From positions 1 to 11,437 of the forward strand of contig JBKPDW010000070.1 of the NCBI GenBank assembly GCA_046728115.1: a stretch of DNA of 11,437 bases. The letters run 5' to 3'. The position numbers were made by a program, and so were the translations under genes. The notes under the pieces were generated by a model. The model was not told where the DNA came from. It saw only the letters and a program-made list of their open reading frames with translations, and ran no database searches. The first letter of the stretch is position 1. Every line of letters starts with the position of its first letter. The stretch comes from CAVSWN01 sp046728115 (GTDB lineage: Bacteria > Acidobacteriota > Vicinamibacteria > Vicinamibacterales > CAVVIG01). Below are positions 1 to 7,233 of this stretch, piece after piece.

Positions 1-1
1 C

Positions 2-1984
2 GACACGACATACAGCGTAGGCGTCAACTACACGCGCTCCTGGAGCAATACGCTCGTGATGGAGGCGCGAGGCGGCATGAATTATTTTCACAACACCGCC
101 GTCTCGGGCGGAGACGGGCTGACGACCGCGCAGGACCTCGGCATTCCCGGCGCGAACATCGACCCGTGGACCAGCGGCATGACGAGGATCAACGTCAACG
201 CGAGCGGCTGGAGCGACCCAATGGTGGGCTTCGCGGCGAGCCTTCCCTGGGATCGCTCGGAGCGGACCGTCGAGTTCGCTACGGTGTTCACGAAGGTGAA
301 GGCCAACCACACGATCAAGTTCGGCGAAGACTTCCGTCACACGCGCGATTTCCTGCTCCAGACTCAGGATCAAGGCGGGCCCCGCGGCGAGTTTCAGTTC
401 AGAGCGGGACAGACGGCCCTTCCGACCGACACGGCGTCGAACGGCGGCTTTGCAAACTTGTTCGCGTCGTTCCTGCTGGATCTGCCGTCGATCGTGCGGC
501 GCGATCTCAAAGTCACCGACCCCGGCGTCCGCTTCTGGGCGTTCTTCTCGTTCATCCAGGACAAATGGGCCGTGACACCCAAGCTGACGATCGACCTCGG
601 CCTGCGTCACGAGTACTACACGCCGTTCATCGGCCTTGTCGACCAGGGCGGTCTGTCGAACTACGACCCGTCGACGAACACGCTGCGGGTCGCCGGCTAC
701 AGCGCCGTGCCCGAGAACGTGGGCGTGCAAAGCTACTGGAAGAATTGGGGGCCGCGTGCCGGGGCGTCGTATCGACTGAATGACCAGACGGTCCTGCGCG
801 CCGGCTACGGCCTGAGCACGTTGCCGTTTCCGGACAATTCCTACGTGTACAACTTTCCGGTGAAGCAGAACAACGCGTTTCAGTCGGTGAACTCGTTTCA
901 GCCGGTTGGCTCGATGAAGGAAGGATTTCCCGCTCCGATCGTGGCCGACATCCCGTCGAGCGGGATCATCGACGCAGGTTCCACCGCGTTGAGGAACGCC
1001 GCGTTCTTCCACGTTCGACCCGACATGCACGAAGGGTCGCTGCACACGTACAACGTCGCTTTCCAGCGAGAGCTGGGCGCGAGATTCACGCTGGACGTGG
1101 CGTATGTCGGCAACCGGAGCACCAGCCTGCAGACGCAGTTCAACGAGAACGCCGCCACGGCCATCGGCGCGCCGGCCGCCAACGTGAACGTCTTCCGGCC
1201 GCTGTTCGCGCCCTTCGGCAAGACGGCGGACGTCACCGTTTGGATTCCGACGAAAGAAACCTACAACTCGCTGCAGATGAAACTCGACCGCCGGTTCTCG
1301 GACGGCCTGCTGGTGACGACGTCGTACACGCTCGGCCGCGGAATGAGCTACACCAACGGCGACAGCAACAGCGGCATCGCGACCCCCGCGGACCTGCAGC
1401 GAAGCTGGGCGCGCACCGATCAGGATCGGCTCCATACTTTCAACACCAGCTTCCTCTACCAGCTGCCCGTCGGACCCGAACGACGCTGGCTGCACGAGGG
1501 ACCACTCAGTCAAATTCTGGGCGGCTGGCAAGTCAGCGGCTTCTTCACGGTACAGTCCGGCTTGCCGATCAATTTCACCGCGAATGGAAACAACCTTCAC
1601 GCGCCGGGGAACACACAGCGGCCGAACGCCAATGCGACGCCGGCCGTGTTCGGCAATGTTGGTCCGGGCAACCTGTGGTTCGATACGTCGGTGTTCTCGG
1701 CGGCGCCGCCGGACACGTGGGGCAACGTCCCCCGCAACGATCTCCTCGACGGCCCGAAATACGTCAACCTGGATGGCACGCTGGCGAAGCTCTTTTCCTT
1801 TCCGCACAACATCAAGGGCGAATTCCGCGCTGACGTTTTCAACGTGTTGAACAAGCCGCATTTCGACCGGCCCAGCGGGAATTTCGACTCACCGAACTTC
1901 GGACAGATCACCGCCGTGCTCGACAGCAACGGAGGCCCGCCGGATCAGCGATCGATGCGGTTCGGGTTCAGACTGATGTTCTGA
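2..1984 (+). CDS. TonB-dependent receptor, Oar-like, C-terminal part (5' end outside window)
   Basis: The reading frame is already open at base 2 and runs to TGA at 1982-1984, giving 660 residues, so the N-terminal carboxypeptidase-regulatory-like and plug domains expected for this family would lie upstream. What is visible is outer-membrane barrel sequence: alternating hydrophobic and polar strands rich in aromatic residues, such as FIQDKWAVTPKLTIDLGLRHEYY, the family signature 'xxQDxWxVxPxLTxxxGxRxE' around residues 182-204. Another signature, LDVAYVGNRS, lies near residue 370, and a barrel-closing strand ends in FGFRLMF with a terminal Phe, as expected for BAM-recognised proteins. Later strands carry 'GGWQVSGFFTVQSGLPIN' and 'FRADVFNVLNKPHFDRP', typical of acidobacterial Oar-type receptors. 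The role is probably TonB-driven uptake of an unknown ligand, or an adhesion or surface function. ATG codons at 56 and later are internal. The gene converges on the haem-protein gene about 107 bp away, with no strong terminator between them. Confidence 0.87.
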   Translation, partial: DTTYSVGVNYTRSWSNTLVMEARGGMNYFHNTAVSGGDGLTTAQDLGIPGANIDPWTSGMTRINVNASGWSDPMVGFAASLPWDRSERTVEFATVFTKVKANHTIKFGEDFRHTRDFLLQTQDQGGPRGEFQFRAGQTALPTDTASNGGFANLFASFLLDLPSIVRRDLKVTDPGVRFWAFFSFIQDKWAVTPKLTIDLGLRHEYYTPFIGLVDQGGLSNYDPSTNTLRVAGYSAVPENVGVQSYWKNWGPRAGASYRLNDQTVLRAGYGLSTLPFPDNSYVYNFPVKQNNAFQSVNSFQPVGSMKEGFPAPIVADIPSSGIIDAGSTALRNAAFFHVRPDMHEGSLHTYNVAFQRELGARFTLDVAYVGNRSTSLQTQFNENAATAIGAPAANVNVFRPLFAPFGKTADVTVWIPTKETYNSLQMKLDRRFSDGLLVTTSYTLGRGMSYTNGDSNSGIATPADLQRSWARTDQDRLHTFNTSFLYQLPVGPERRWLHEGPLSQILGGWQVSGFFTVQSGLPINFTANGNNLHAPGNTQRPNANATPAVFGNVGPGNLWFDTSVFSAAPPDTWGNVPRNDLLDGPKYVNLDGTLAKLFSFPHNIKGEFRADVFNVLNKPHFDRPSGNFDSPNFGQITAVLDSNGGPPDQRSMRFGFRLMF

Positions 1985-2091
1985 CGACCGGGAAGCGCCG
2001 CCGGGTGTTGAACGGGGAGTGGCGGGCCTCGCAGCCCGTTGCGTCTGCCAGTCCACCATCCCGGCGGTGACTTAGAGGCACGAAGTTAGCG

Positions 2092-3168
2092 TCAGTTGAA
2101 TGACCTCAGCGTCAGGTTGATCGAGTACGTCCACGATGGCCCTTTTGGAGTGAATACCTCTCGGCTGGTGAATCCGGCCTGCAGATGTTCTGAAACGCGG
2201 GCCAGGAAACCGGGCGTGAGACGAACCGTGTGCGCGCTCGTGGGCGTGTACGTCACGAGCTCCTCCGTCGAAACCCAGGTTTCCAGCCATGGGAACGGCA
2301 CAAAGATGACCCTCGTGTGCCCGGCTTCATAACCGGTCGTCACGCCGCTCGTTCGATCGATCAGCTGGTGTTCCGTGAGCACGCTCCACTTGTTTCCAAA
2401 GCCGAGCCGCGCGTACGCGCCAATCATTCGTCGATCGAACGTCGCGGCCTCGGCCTCGACGGTCGTCAAGCCAACCACCGCGCGCTGGTTCCAACCGACC
2501 ACTCCCGCCACCACTCCCGCGCCGTGTTCGCGCTCGGCAGCCGCGTCGTTGTCAGCGGGTCCGTAAGCGTACGGCGTGAGCTGCCAGCGCTTGGTCCACC
2601 AGAACGCCTTGATTTGCATCGGATACGGGCTTGACCCGGGGTCGGTACTCTTACGGATGAAAGTCTGCGGATCCGGCGACTGGACACCCGCCGGCAGAGC
2701 GTCGCGGCCGACCATGAGCTCGAAATTCTGAACGGGCCGATATTCCCACACGAATATCGGCACGTCGAAGACTGCGGCGCCGTCGCCTGCTGGCGTGCTC
2801 GTCAGCGGCGGGCTCGTCACGCTGAAGGCGTAGGTCAGCCGGCTATGCACACCGGCCCGCAGTGAACCGAGCAGCAGGGCTTGAACGGTCGTCCCGGACA
2901 CACCATCTGTCCAGTTAGGCACCGGAAGCACGCGCATGTCGTATTGCACCTGCGGACTTTCCTTCTCGTCGACCTGCTCGTATTCGTGGCGGCGCAGACT
3001 CAGCGCTCCTTCGATGCCCTGGCCGTACGGGGTCAGGAGACCGCCCCCCTGCGGGGAGATGTGGCACGCCGAGCAGGTGCTGTACCCGAGTCGAATCATG
3101 TATGGATGCGCCGATACCGGCGGTGCCGTAGCCAGAAACGCGGTCATCACGAATACAAACTGCTTCAA
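2092..3168 (-). CDS. Exported outer-membrane-like protein with one N-terminal c-type haem motif
   Basis: This 358-residue protein begins with a clear signal peptide (Lys2, then a hydrophobic stretch, likely cleaved after VSA at residue 20). Right after cleavage comes one haem-attachment motif, CSACH (Cys32, Cys35, His36), inside the context GYSTCSACHISPQGGGLLTPYG. The Gly-rich 'GGGLLTPYG' tail is seen in periplasm-facing monohaem domains fused to barrel proteins. The remaining roughly 300 residues show alternating beta-strand patterns and many Trp, Tyr and Thr residues, and end in SINLTLRSFN, consistent with an outer-membrane barrel. I infer a haem-bearing porin or electron-transfer protein; the substrate is unknown. 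The chosen start is TTG at 3168, overlapping the YceI stop codon as TTGA, with AGGAGGG about 10 bases upstream. ATG at 3147 is possible but would remove the Lys and most of the signal peptide. It is probably translationally coupled to the YceI gene. Confidence 0.72.
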   Translation of the reverse strand: MKQFVFVMTAFLATAPPVSAHPYMIRLGYSTCSACHISPQGGGLLTPYGQGIEGALSLRRHEYEQVDEKESPQVQYDMRVLPVPNWTDGVSGTTVQALLLGSLRAGVHSRLTYAFSVTSPPLTSTPAGDGAAVFDVPIFVWEYRPVQNFELMVGRDALPAGVQSPDPQTFIRKSTDPGSSPYPMQIKAFWWTKRWQLTPYAYGPADNDAAAEREHGAGVVAGVVGWNQRAVVGLTTVEAEAATFDRRMIGAYARLGFGNKWSVLTEHQLIDRTSGVTTGYEAGHTRVIFVPFPWLETWVSTEELVTYTPTSAHTVRLTPGFLARVSEHLQAGFTSREVFTPKGPSWTYSINLTLRSFN

Positions 3169-3755
3169 CGTGCGTCCACCCTCCTCTCGTCGCTGCCTGG
3201 CACAACCATGAACGTCACCTGCACCTGCACCTGGTCCTGGACCCCGACTCCGAGATAACGCGGCGGCCTGATATGGAAAGTCGCCAAGGAAATCGGGAAT
3301 CGGGCCCGCACGCTGACGGCACCGTCGTGTCGGCTTTTCAGATCGACGATTCCGCTGATCGGGTGCCGCTCGCCGTGGAGGATGAGCATCGCGTCGAAGG
3401 GGCCACGACCCTCTGCGTGATCGATGCGGATGTTTTCGACCCGTGCCGTCGCAAAGGTGTCACCGCGGCGAGTCTCCAGGTAGATGTCCCGCATGTGCCG
3501 GTCGCGAAGCCCGATACCGGTTTGGAGGGTCGCGAGATCGACCTGCACGGCCCCCGATAACGCCCGCGACCCGTTCGAGGCCGCCAGCCTGCCGACGACG
3601 CTTGTGGTCTGGGCTTCGAAGCTGCCGCCTGCGGTCAGCGCACAGATCACCGCCACGCGTGCCTCCGTGATGCGATAGGTGTTGGTCGTCGCTTGCGTGA
3701 ACGCCGCGGGCGCGCGAATCGTCAAGCTGAGCACGACGAATACAGCGGCCTTCAT
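3165..3755 (-). CDS. YceI-like secreted lipid-binding family protein
   Basis: A 196-residue protein with a signal peptide (MKAAVFVVLSLTIRAPAAFTQ, cleavage near residues 18-21) followed by a YceI-type lipocalin-like barrel. Recognisable family features are 'YRITEARVAV' with a following 'GSFEAQT' strand, 'LSGAVQVDLATLQTG' (residues 67-80), and the hallmark 'LRDRHMRD.YLET' (83-95), corresponding to the family's 'RDxHLxSxxFFD'. 'FHIRPPRYLGVGVQDQVQVQV' near the C-terminus matches the usual 'Vxvxvxl' end strand. YceI proteins bind isoprenoid or fatty-acyl lipids in the periplasm, and some sit beside cytochromes. The usual 'FP' after the RD motif is replaced by 'RRGDTFATARV', slightly divergent. The start is ATG at 3755, preceded by GAGAGGAAGG at good spacing; an in-frame extension to a TTG at 3908 lacks a signal peptide at its front and was not used. 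Its stop overlaps the haem-protein start, so the two genes form one transcription unit with YceI first. Confidence 0.85.
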   Translation of the reverse strand: MKAAVFVVLSLTIRAPAAFTQATTNTYRITEARVAVICALTAGGSFEAQTTSVVGRLAASNGSRALSGAVQVDLATLQTGIGLRDRHMRDIYLETRRGDTFATARVENIRIDHAEGRGPFDAMLILHGERHPISGIVDLKSRHDGAVSVRARFPISLATFHIRPPRYLGVGVQDQVQVQVTFMVVPGSDERRVDAR

Positions 3756-3901
3756 GACTGCCTTCCTCTCACAGTCGTGTTTTGAACTGAAAGGCGCTCC
3801 TGATGGGAGAAGTGGATCGAAGGGCGTTTGGACGACATCGGTTGACGGCGGCGTCGAATCGAAGAAGCCGGCGTGTCGAGCCTTGCGGAAGCATCCCAGG
3901 C

Positions 3902-3939
3902 AGTACAACGACGCCCGTCAGGTAAGTACAACGACGCCC
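3902..3939. repeat. 15-bp direct repeat upstream of the YceI/haem-protein unit
   Basis: The word AGTACAACGACGCCC occurs exactly twice, at 3902-3916 and 3925-3939, with starts 23 bp apart, close to two helical turns. Read on the minus strand it is GGGCGTCGTTGTACT, located about 150-185 bp before the YceI start codon. Same-face spacing is what a dimeric or tandem DNA-binding regulator would need, so an operator is possible. A local slippage duplication of no function is the main alternative. Confidence 0.4.
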
Positions 3940-4294
3940 ACGGATGACAGGACGGCGTAGCTCGAAGCTGCAGGTTCTCATAGCAGCAAGCAAGTGCAAC
4001 GCCAGCGTCAATGCTGACGAGATGAGAACGAAACGGCCGCCGCAGGCGATTTGTAGGCAGGCGCGGTATCAGATAGTCCGACAGAAGTCGCACTTCGCCG
4101 CGCAGCGGCTCGATGGCCTTTACGCTTTTTTAAGTTCGTACTGGCGGATTGCTGATGACTTGCGACTCAGCGATTTCCCGCTCGACTTGCGTCGTTGATC
4201 GCGCGATCTCGACCATCTGCGCACGGAACGACCCACGCACCCGATCTCTGACCTGCAAACGTCGCTTCGCCTGCACCAAGCTCGTCCAGTGCGG

Positions 4295-4323
4295 TTGACA
4301 TCGCAATAAGCCCACGAAATCAT
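4295..4323 (+). promoter_or_regulatory. Candidate sigma-70-type promoter for the beta-propeller gene
   Basis: A perfect -35 hexamer TTGACA (4295-4300) is followed after 17 bp by AATCAT (4318-4323), which matches four of six bases of TATAAT. Transcription would begin about seven bases later, at or next to the GTG at 4331. That would make the messenger leaderless, which agrees with the absence of any Shine-Dalgarno sequence before that GTG. The promoter is inferred from sequence match and position only. Confidence 0.35.
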
Positions 4324-4330
4324 TGCGCGC

Positions 4331-6523
4331 GTGGCCGTGCCACCCGGGCGCTGGATCCTGATCGGCCCCACGCATATCAACGACGGCGGTCTCGGATCCA
4401 TCGGGCGCATTCACTCGATTGCCGTGCATCCCACAACTCCGACGACGCTTTACGTGGGCGGCCCCGGTTGCGGCATCTGGAAGACAACTGATGGCGGCGC
4501 ATCCTGGACGCCCGTAGGCGACAGCCTCCCGACGCTGGCGCTGGCGGCGCTCGCCGTCGATCCCGTGACGCCGTCGCGCGTGTACGCGGTACTGGCGGGC
4601 GCGGGCATCTATCGCTCCGACGACGCCGCGGCTACGTGGACAAAAATTTCCAACGATCTCGGCACGCCCGCGGGCGCAGGTCTGTTCATCGTCGATCCGA
4701 AAACGCCCTCACGGCTTTTTGTGACGGCAGCCACCAATGGCGTGTTCCGCTCGACCGATTCTGGCGTGACATGGACGCGCGTGAAGACCGGAACGGTCAA
4801 CGATCTGATCATGGACCCGTCGAATCCGGCCACGCTGTACGCCGGCATGCAGAGCGACGGCGTTTTCAAGACGACGGTTGGCGGCGACGGGGGCGATGCC
4901 GGATGGACGAAGCTGGCTGGGCTCCCGTCGAGCGGCTTCGCGCGCGTCACGCTCGCGCTCTGCGGCGCCGTGCCGACGACCGTTTATGCCGGCCTCAGCG
5001 GATCTCCGTTTCGACTTTTCCGCACGACCGACGGCTCGGCATTCTCATTGCTCTTCACGGCGGCATCCTCCATCTACAATCCCTGGCTCGCCGTGGATCC
5101 AACGGATCCGGCCATCGTCTATGTCCTGAGCGCAAACTTCCAGCGCTCCATCGATGGGGGCGCCACGGTGACGGTGACGAGCGGCGATTTGCACGAGTGT
5201 CAGAAGATCGCGCTCGACCCGGTCACGCCGGGCGTGATCTACGTCGGTCGCGACAACGGTCTCTTCCGATCGCCAGACCACGGCGTGACCTTCGCGCAGA
5301 TCGGCGTTGGCATCTCCAACGTGGAGTTCTACGACGGTGCTCTGGCGGCAACCGATCCCACGGTGAGGATCGGCGGGACGCAGGACAACGGCACGATCAA
5401 GACTGACAGCTCGAGCACGATCTGGACCGAATTCCAGGGCGGCGACGGCGGAACAGTCGACATCGATCCGACGAACGCGCAGATCTTGTATGCGATGGGG
5501 CAGTACGCGAGCAGCATCACCCGGTCAACGAACGGGGGCGGGAGCGTCGCCAACTTCGGCGCCGGTCTTCCGACAGGAGCGGTCTGCTTCAACCTTCATT
5601 TCATTGTCCATCCCGCCACGCCGACGACCCTTCTCGCCTCGTGCATGTCTCTGTGGCGCATCACTTCCCCTACGGGGACCTGGACGACAATCTTCACGCC
5701 GACCGGCGACTTCATCGTTCGATCGGCGGTCGATCCGTCGGTCGATCTCTATTACGCAGGATCGACGAGCGGCAAGTTGTACGCGGGACCTGGGGGCGCA
5801 TCATTTCAACAGGTGTTCGCGCATCCCAACAATGCCGGATTTAGCGACATCCGCGTCGATCCCGACAATTTGCCAGTCGTCTACGCGACCTTTGGTGGCG
5901 GCGGTACCGGCCGTGTCTACCGGTTGACGCGATCGGGGCCTGTGCCTGCGGCCATGACCGCAAACGACATCACGTCCAACCTGCCGGCGGGGCTCACCGC
6001 GAAGACCATCGCAGTCGATCGTATGGCGCCGTTCACGGTGTACGTAGGCACCAACCAGGGCGTGTATCGCGGCGTCTCGGCGAACCAGGGCGCGACCTGG
6101 AACTGGACCGCCTACAACAACGGGCTGCCGCTTGCCATCGTCACCAGCCTCGATGTGCACCCGACCAGCGGCGTGATGGTTGCGACGACCTACGGCCGGA
6201 GCGCGTACGAGGTGAACACGGATTGGCCGATCGGAACGCTGGCCAACGCGCAAGGCCGAATCACGTTTCTGCGAGTGCACGACGTTGGGACCGGCTTCGG
6301 ACCTCCGACAGACTTCATCGACGTCGAGGTCGTGATCGTGCTCGACACGCTGCCGGGGCGTGGCTTTGGCTTTCAAGTACGTGCCGATAACAACGAATCC
6401 GCGGCGCACGGGATGCTCGATCTCCTGCGTGACGCCTTCGAACGCGATGGCGGCGTGACGATTGACTACATCAGGACAGGGCTGCGCAACGGCCGCATTC
6501 TGCGGGTTGCGGATCTGCCGTAA
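4331..6523 (+). CDS. Asp-box (BNR) beta-propeller protein with a C-terminal domain of unknown function
   Basis: A 730-residue protein. Residues 1-635 are a repeat array of the sialidase/Vps10-like type. Each unit pairs a 'DP..P..vY.g' strand (for example AVHPTTPTTLYVG at 31-43, AVDPVTPSRVYAV at 75-87, IMDPSNPATLYAG at 160-172 and ALDPVTPGVIYVG at 294-306) with an Asp-box such as KTTDGGASW (51-59), RSTDSGVTW (140-148) or RSPDHGVTF (313-321). The opening 'GRWILIGPTHINDGG..SIGRI' is the usual first strand of such propellers. I count about ten units, enough for one large or two smaller propellers. No catalytic sialidase arginine triad can be assigned, so binding or scaffolding is likelier than hydrolysis. 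Residues 642-730 form a distinct domain that is duplicated as the next gene. There is no signal peptide from GTG 4331 (GTG 4337 is possible) and no Shine-Dalgarno site. Either the protein is cytosolic or released without Sec, or the true N-terminus has been lost. Confidence 0.8.
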   Translation: MAVPPGRWILIGPTHINDGGLGSIGRIHSIAVHPTTPTTLYVGGPGCGIWKTTDGGASWTPVGDSLPTLALAALAVDPVTPSRVYAVLAGAGIYRSDDAAATWTKISNDLGTPAGAGLFIVDPKTPSRLFVTAATNGVFRSTDSGVTWTRVKTGTVNDLIMDPSNPATLYAGMQSDGVFKTTVGGDGGDAGWTKLAGLPSSGFARVTLALCGAVPTTVYAGLSGSPFRLFRTTDGSAFSLLFTAASSIYNPWLAVDPTDPAIVYVLSANFQRSIDGGATVTVTSGDLHECQKIALDPVTPGVIYVGRDNGLFRSPDHGVTFAQIGVGISNVEFYDGALAATDPTVRIGGTQDNGTIKTDSSSTIWTEFQGGDGGTVDIDPTNAQILYAMGQYASSITRSTNGGGSVANFGAGLPTGAVCFNLHFIVHPATPTTLLASCMSLWRITSPTGTWTTIFTPTGDFIVRSAVDPSVDLYYAGSTSGKLYAGPGGASFQQVFAHPNNAGFSDIRVDPDNLPVVYATFGGGGTGRVYRLTRSGPVPAAMTANDITSNLPAGLTAKTIAVDRMAPFTVYVGTNQGVYRGVSANQGATWNWTAYNNGLPLAIVTSLDVHPTSGVMVATTYGRSAYEVNTDWPIGTLANAQGRITFLRVHDVGTGFGPPTDFIDVEVVIVLDTLPGRGFGFQVRADNNESAAHGMLDLLRDAFERDGGVTIDYIRTGLRNGRILRVADLP

Positions 6524-6825
6524 AGGCGGAAATTATGGCACTGCTGGAATCGTCGGGAAGACTCACGTTCTTGAGGGTGCACGACGTCGGAACCGGTTTC
6601 GGACCTCCGTCCGACTTCATCGACGTTGAAGTTGTCGTCAAACTGGACACCAAGCCGAACAATGCATTCGGGTTCCAGCTGCGGAACGACAACAACCGCC
6701 CCGCGCGCGCCGGCATGCTCGACCTGCTGCGCGATGCCTTCAACCACAATTGGACGGTGGTTATCGACTACAACCTGGACACGGGCAAGTCGAACGGCGT
6801 CATCATTCGCACCGCTCTCACCAAA
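6254..6825 (+). repeat. Tandem duplicated coding module (C-terminal domain and its free-standing copy)
   Basis: The module encoded at 6254-6520 recurs at 6556-6825. Both open with 'GR(I/L)TFLRVHDVGTGFGPP', and 28 of the first 32 residues are identical. A second identical block, 'GMLDLLRDAF', lies near the middle, and the last 25 or so residues diverge more, apart from 'IDY' and 'NG'. In the first 27 codons, 12 are synonymous differences and 2 change the residue. The duplication is therefore old at the DNA level but conserved in protein. Confidence 0.9.
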
Positions 6826-6828
6826 TAG
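6535..6828 (+). CDS. Small free-standing protein of the same C-terminal domain
   Basis: A 97-residue protein that is almost entirely one copy of the domain ending the beta-propeller protein, with a short MALLESS leader. It contains GRLTFLRVHDVGTGFGPP (8-25), FIDVEVVVKLDT (28-39), FGFQLRNDNN (45-54), GMLDLLRDAF (60-69) and a closing 'VVIDYNLDTGKSNGVIIRTALTK'. Predicted structure by eye is beta strands, one amphipathic helix (MLDLLRDAF), then two strands. It starts 11 bp after the propeller stop, with AGGCGGA six or so bases before the ATG, so the two are co-transcribed and separately translated. No signal peptide, membrane segment or cysteine pair is present. I do not recognise the family. It could pair with the fused copy as a hetero-dimer or occupy the same site on a partner. 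The substitution pattern argues that it is a real gene. Confidence 0.85.
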   Translation: MALLESSGRLTFLRVHDVGTGFGPPSDFIDVEVVVKLDTKPNNAFGFQLRNDNNRPARAGMLDLLRDAFNHNWTVVIDYNLDTGKSNGVIIRTALTK

Positions 6829-6865
6829 CTTCGCCTGAGTGAAGCAAGCGCCGCAGCCGCAAATT

Positions 6866-7168
6866 TCAATCGGCCGTCATTCCGCTCGGGTCGTTGAATG
6901 CGCGACAGAGCTTGCAGCGAATCACGGAGTTCCTGATGTTTCGCCTCGGCATGCCAGTCACCAGCAAAGCGCCGCACCGGCCACAGTACAGATCGCCCGC
7001 CGCCGCATCGGGCGCGGTCATCGGTCTGGTGCCAGGGGCATCGAAGTCGATCACCGTGACCTTGTCGCCGGGGTTCGGTGCGTCCACGATTTTTGGGTGA
7101 AAGATGTTCGGCATCTGAAGACCGCTGTCGATATCATCCAGTGTATCGCGCACAAGTGTCCAGCCCAT
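6866..7168 (-). CDS. Small zinc-ribbon protein
   Basis: A 100-residue protein with a C-terminal zinc ribbon: Cys62-x2-Cys65 (YCGRCGALL), then Cys85-x2-Cys88 (IRCKLCRAFN), spaced 19 residues apart, a standard four-cysteine knuckle arrangement. The N-terminal 60 residues (MGWTLVRDTLDDIDSGLQMP, then VTVIDFDAPGTRPM) do not match a domain I know. The likely role is metal-stabilised binding to nucleic acid or protein, possibly regulatory. The frame is open back to a TGA at 7205-7207, and the only usable starts are ATG at 7168 and the adjacent TTG at 7171; neither has a strong ribosome-binding site. It lies 65 bp downstream of the RNA methyltransferase on the same strand and may be the last gene of that unit. 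It converges on the small-domain gene 37 bp away; an imperfect GCTTC...GAAGC hairpin at 6828-6845 lies between, without a T-run. Confidence 0.65.
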   Translation of the reverse strand: MGWTLVRDTLDDIDSGLQMPNIFHPKIVDAPNPGDKVTVIDFDAPGTRPMTAPDAAAGDLYCGRCGALLVTGMPRRNIRNSVIRCKLCRAFNDPSGMTAD

Positions 7169-7233
7169 CAACCGGCCGTACGGCGGAGCAGCTTCGTGTG
7201 CAAATCAACCTGGCGGGTTAACGTGGCGCCCCG

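Larger units (their letters stand above)
3756..4330. other. Gene-free region between divergent units (yceI-like and beta-propeller genes)
   Basis: About 575 bp with no open frame on either strand that looks like protein; the overlapping frames here have low-complexity Arg/Ser/Pro-rich translations. It is the divergent upstream region of the minus-strand YceI/haem pair and of the plus-strand beta-propeller gene, so it should hold both promoters. Visible elements are a 15-bp direct repeat (3902-3916 and 3925-3939) and a TTGACA-N17-AATCAT site at 4295-4323. The frame of the beta-propeller gene stays open from its TAA at 4307-4309 but lacks an ATG before 4331. The segment 4199-4306 is open in that same frame between a TGA and the TAA. 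It may be unrelated spacer or the decayed 5' part of the gene. Confidence 0.5.

Noticed and set aside
2023..2038. CGGGC/GCCCG hairpin after the TonB receptor gene, as a terminator
   Set aside because: The stem is only five base pairs with a six-base loop and no T-run follows on either strand, so it is too weak to call.
3756..3908. N-terminal extension of the YceI-like protein to a TTG at 3908
   Set aside because: It would put 51 residues with no known feature before a good signal peptide, while ATG 3755 has a strong ribosome-binding site.
4130..4429. Minus-strand open frames of 96-99 codons overlapping the start of the beta-propeller gene
   Set aside because: No motif, no ribosome-binding site, and they overlap a well-supported coding region; the overlapping frames look like antisense noise.
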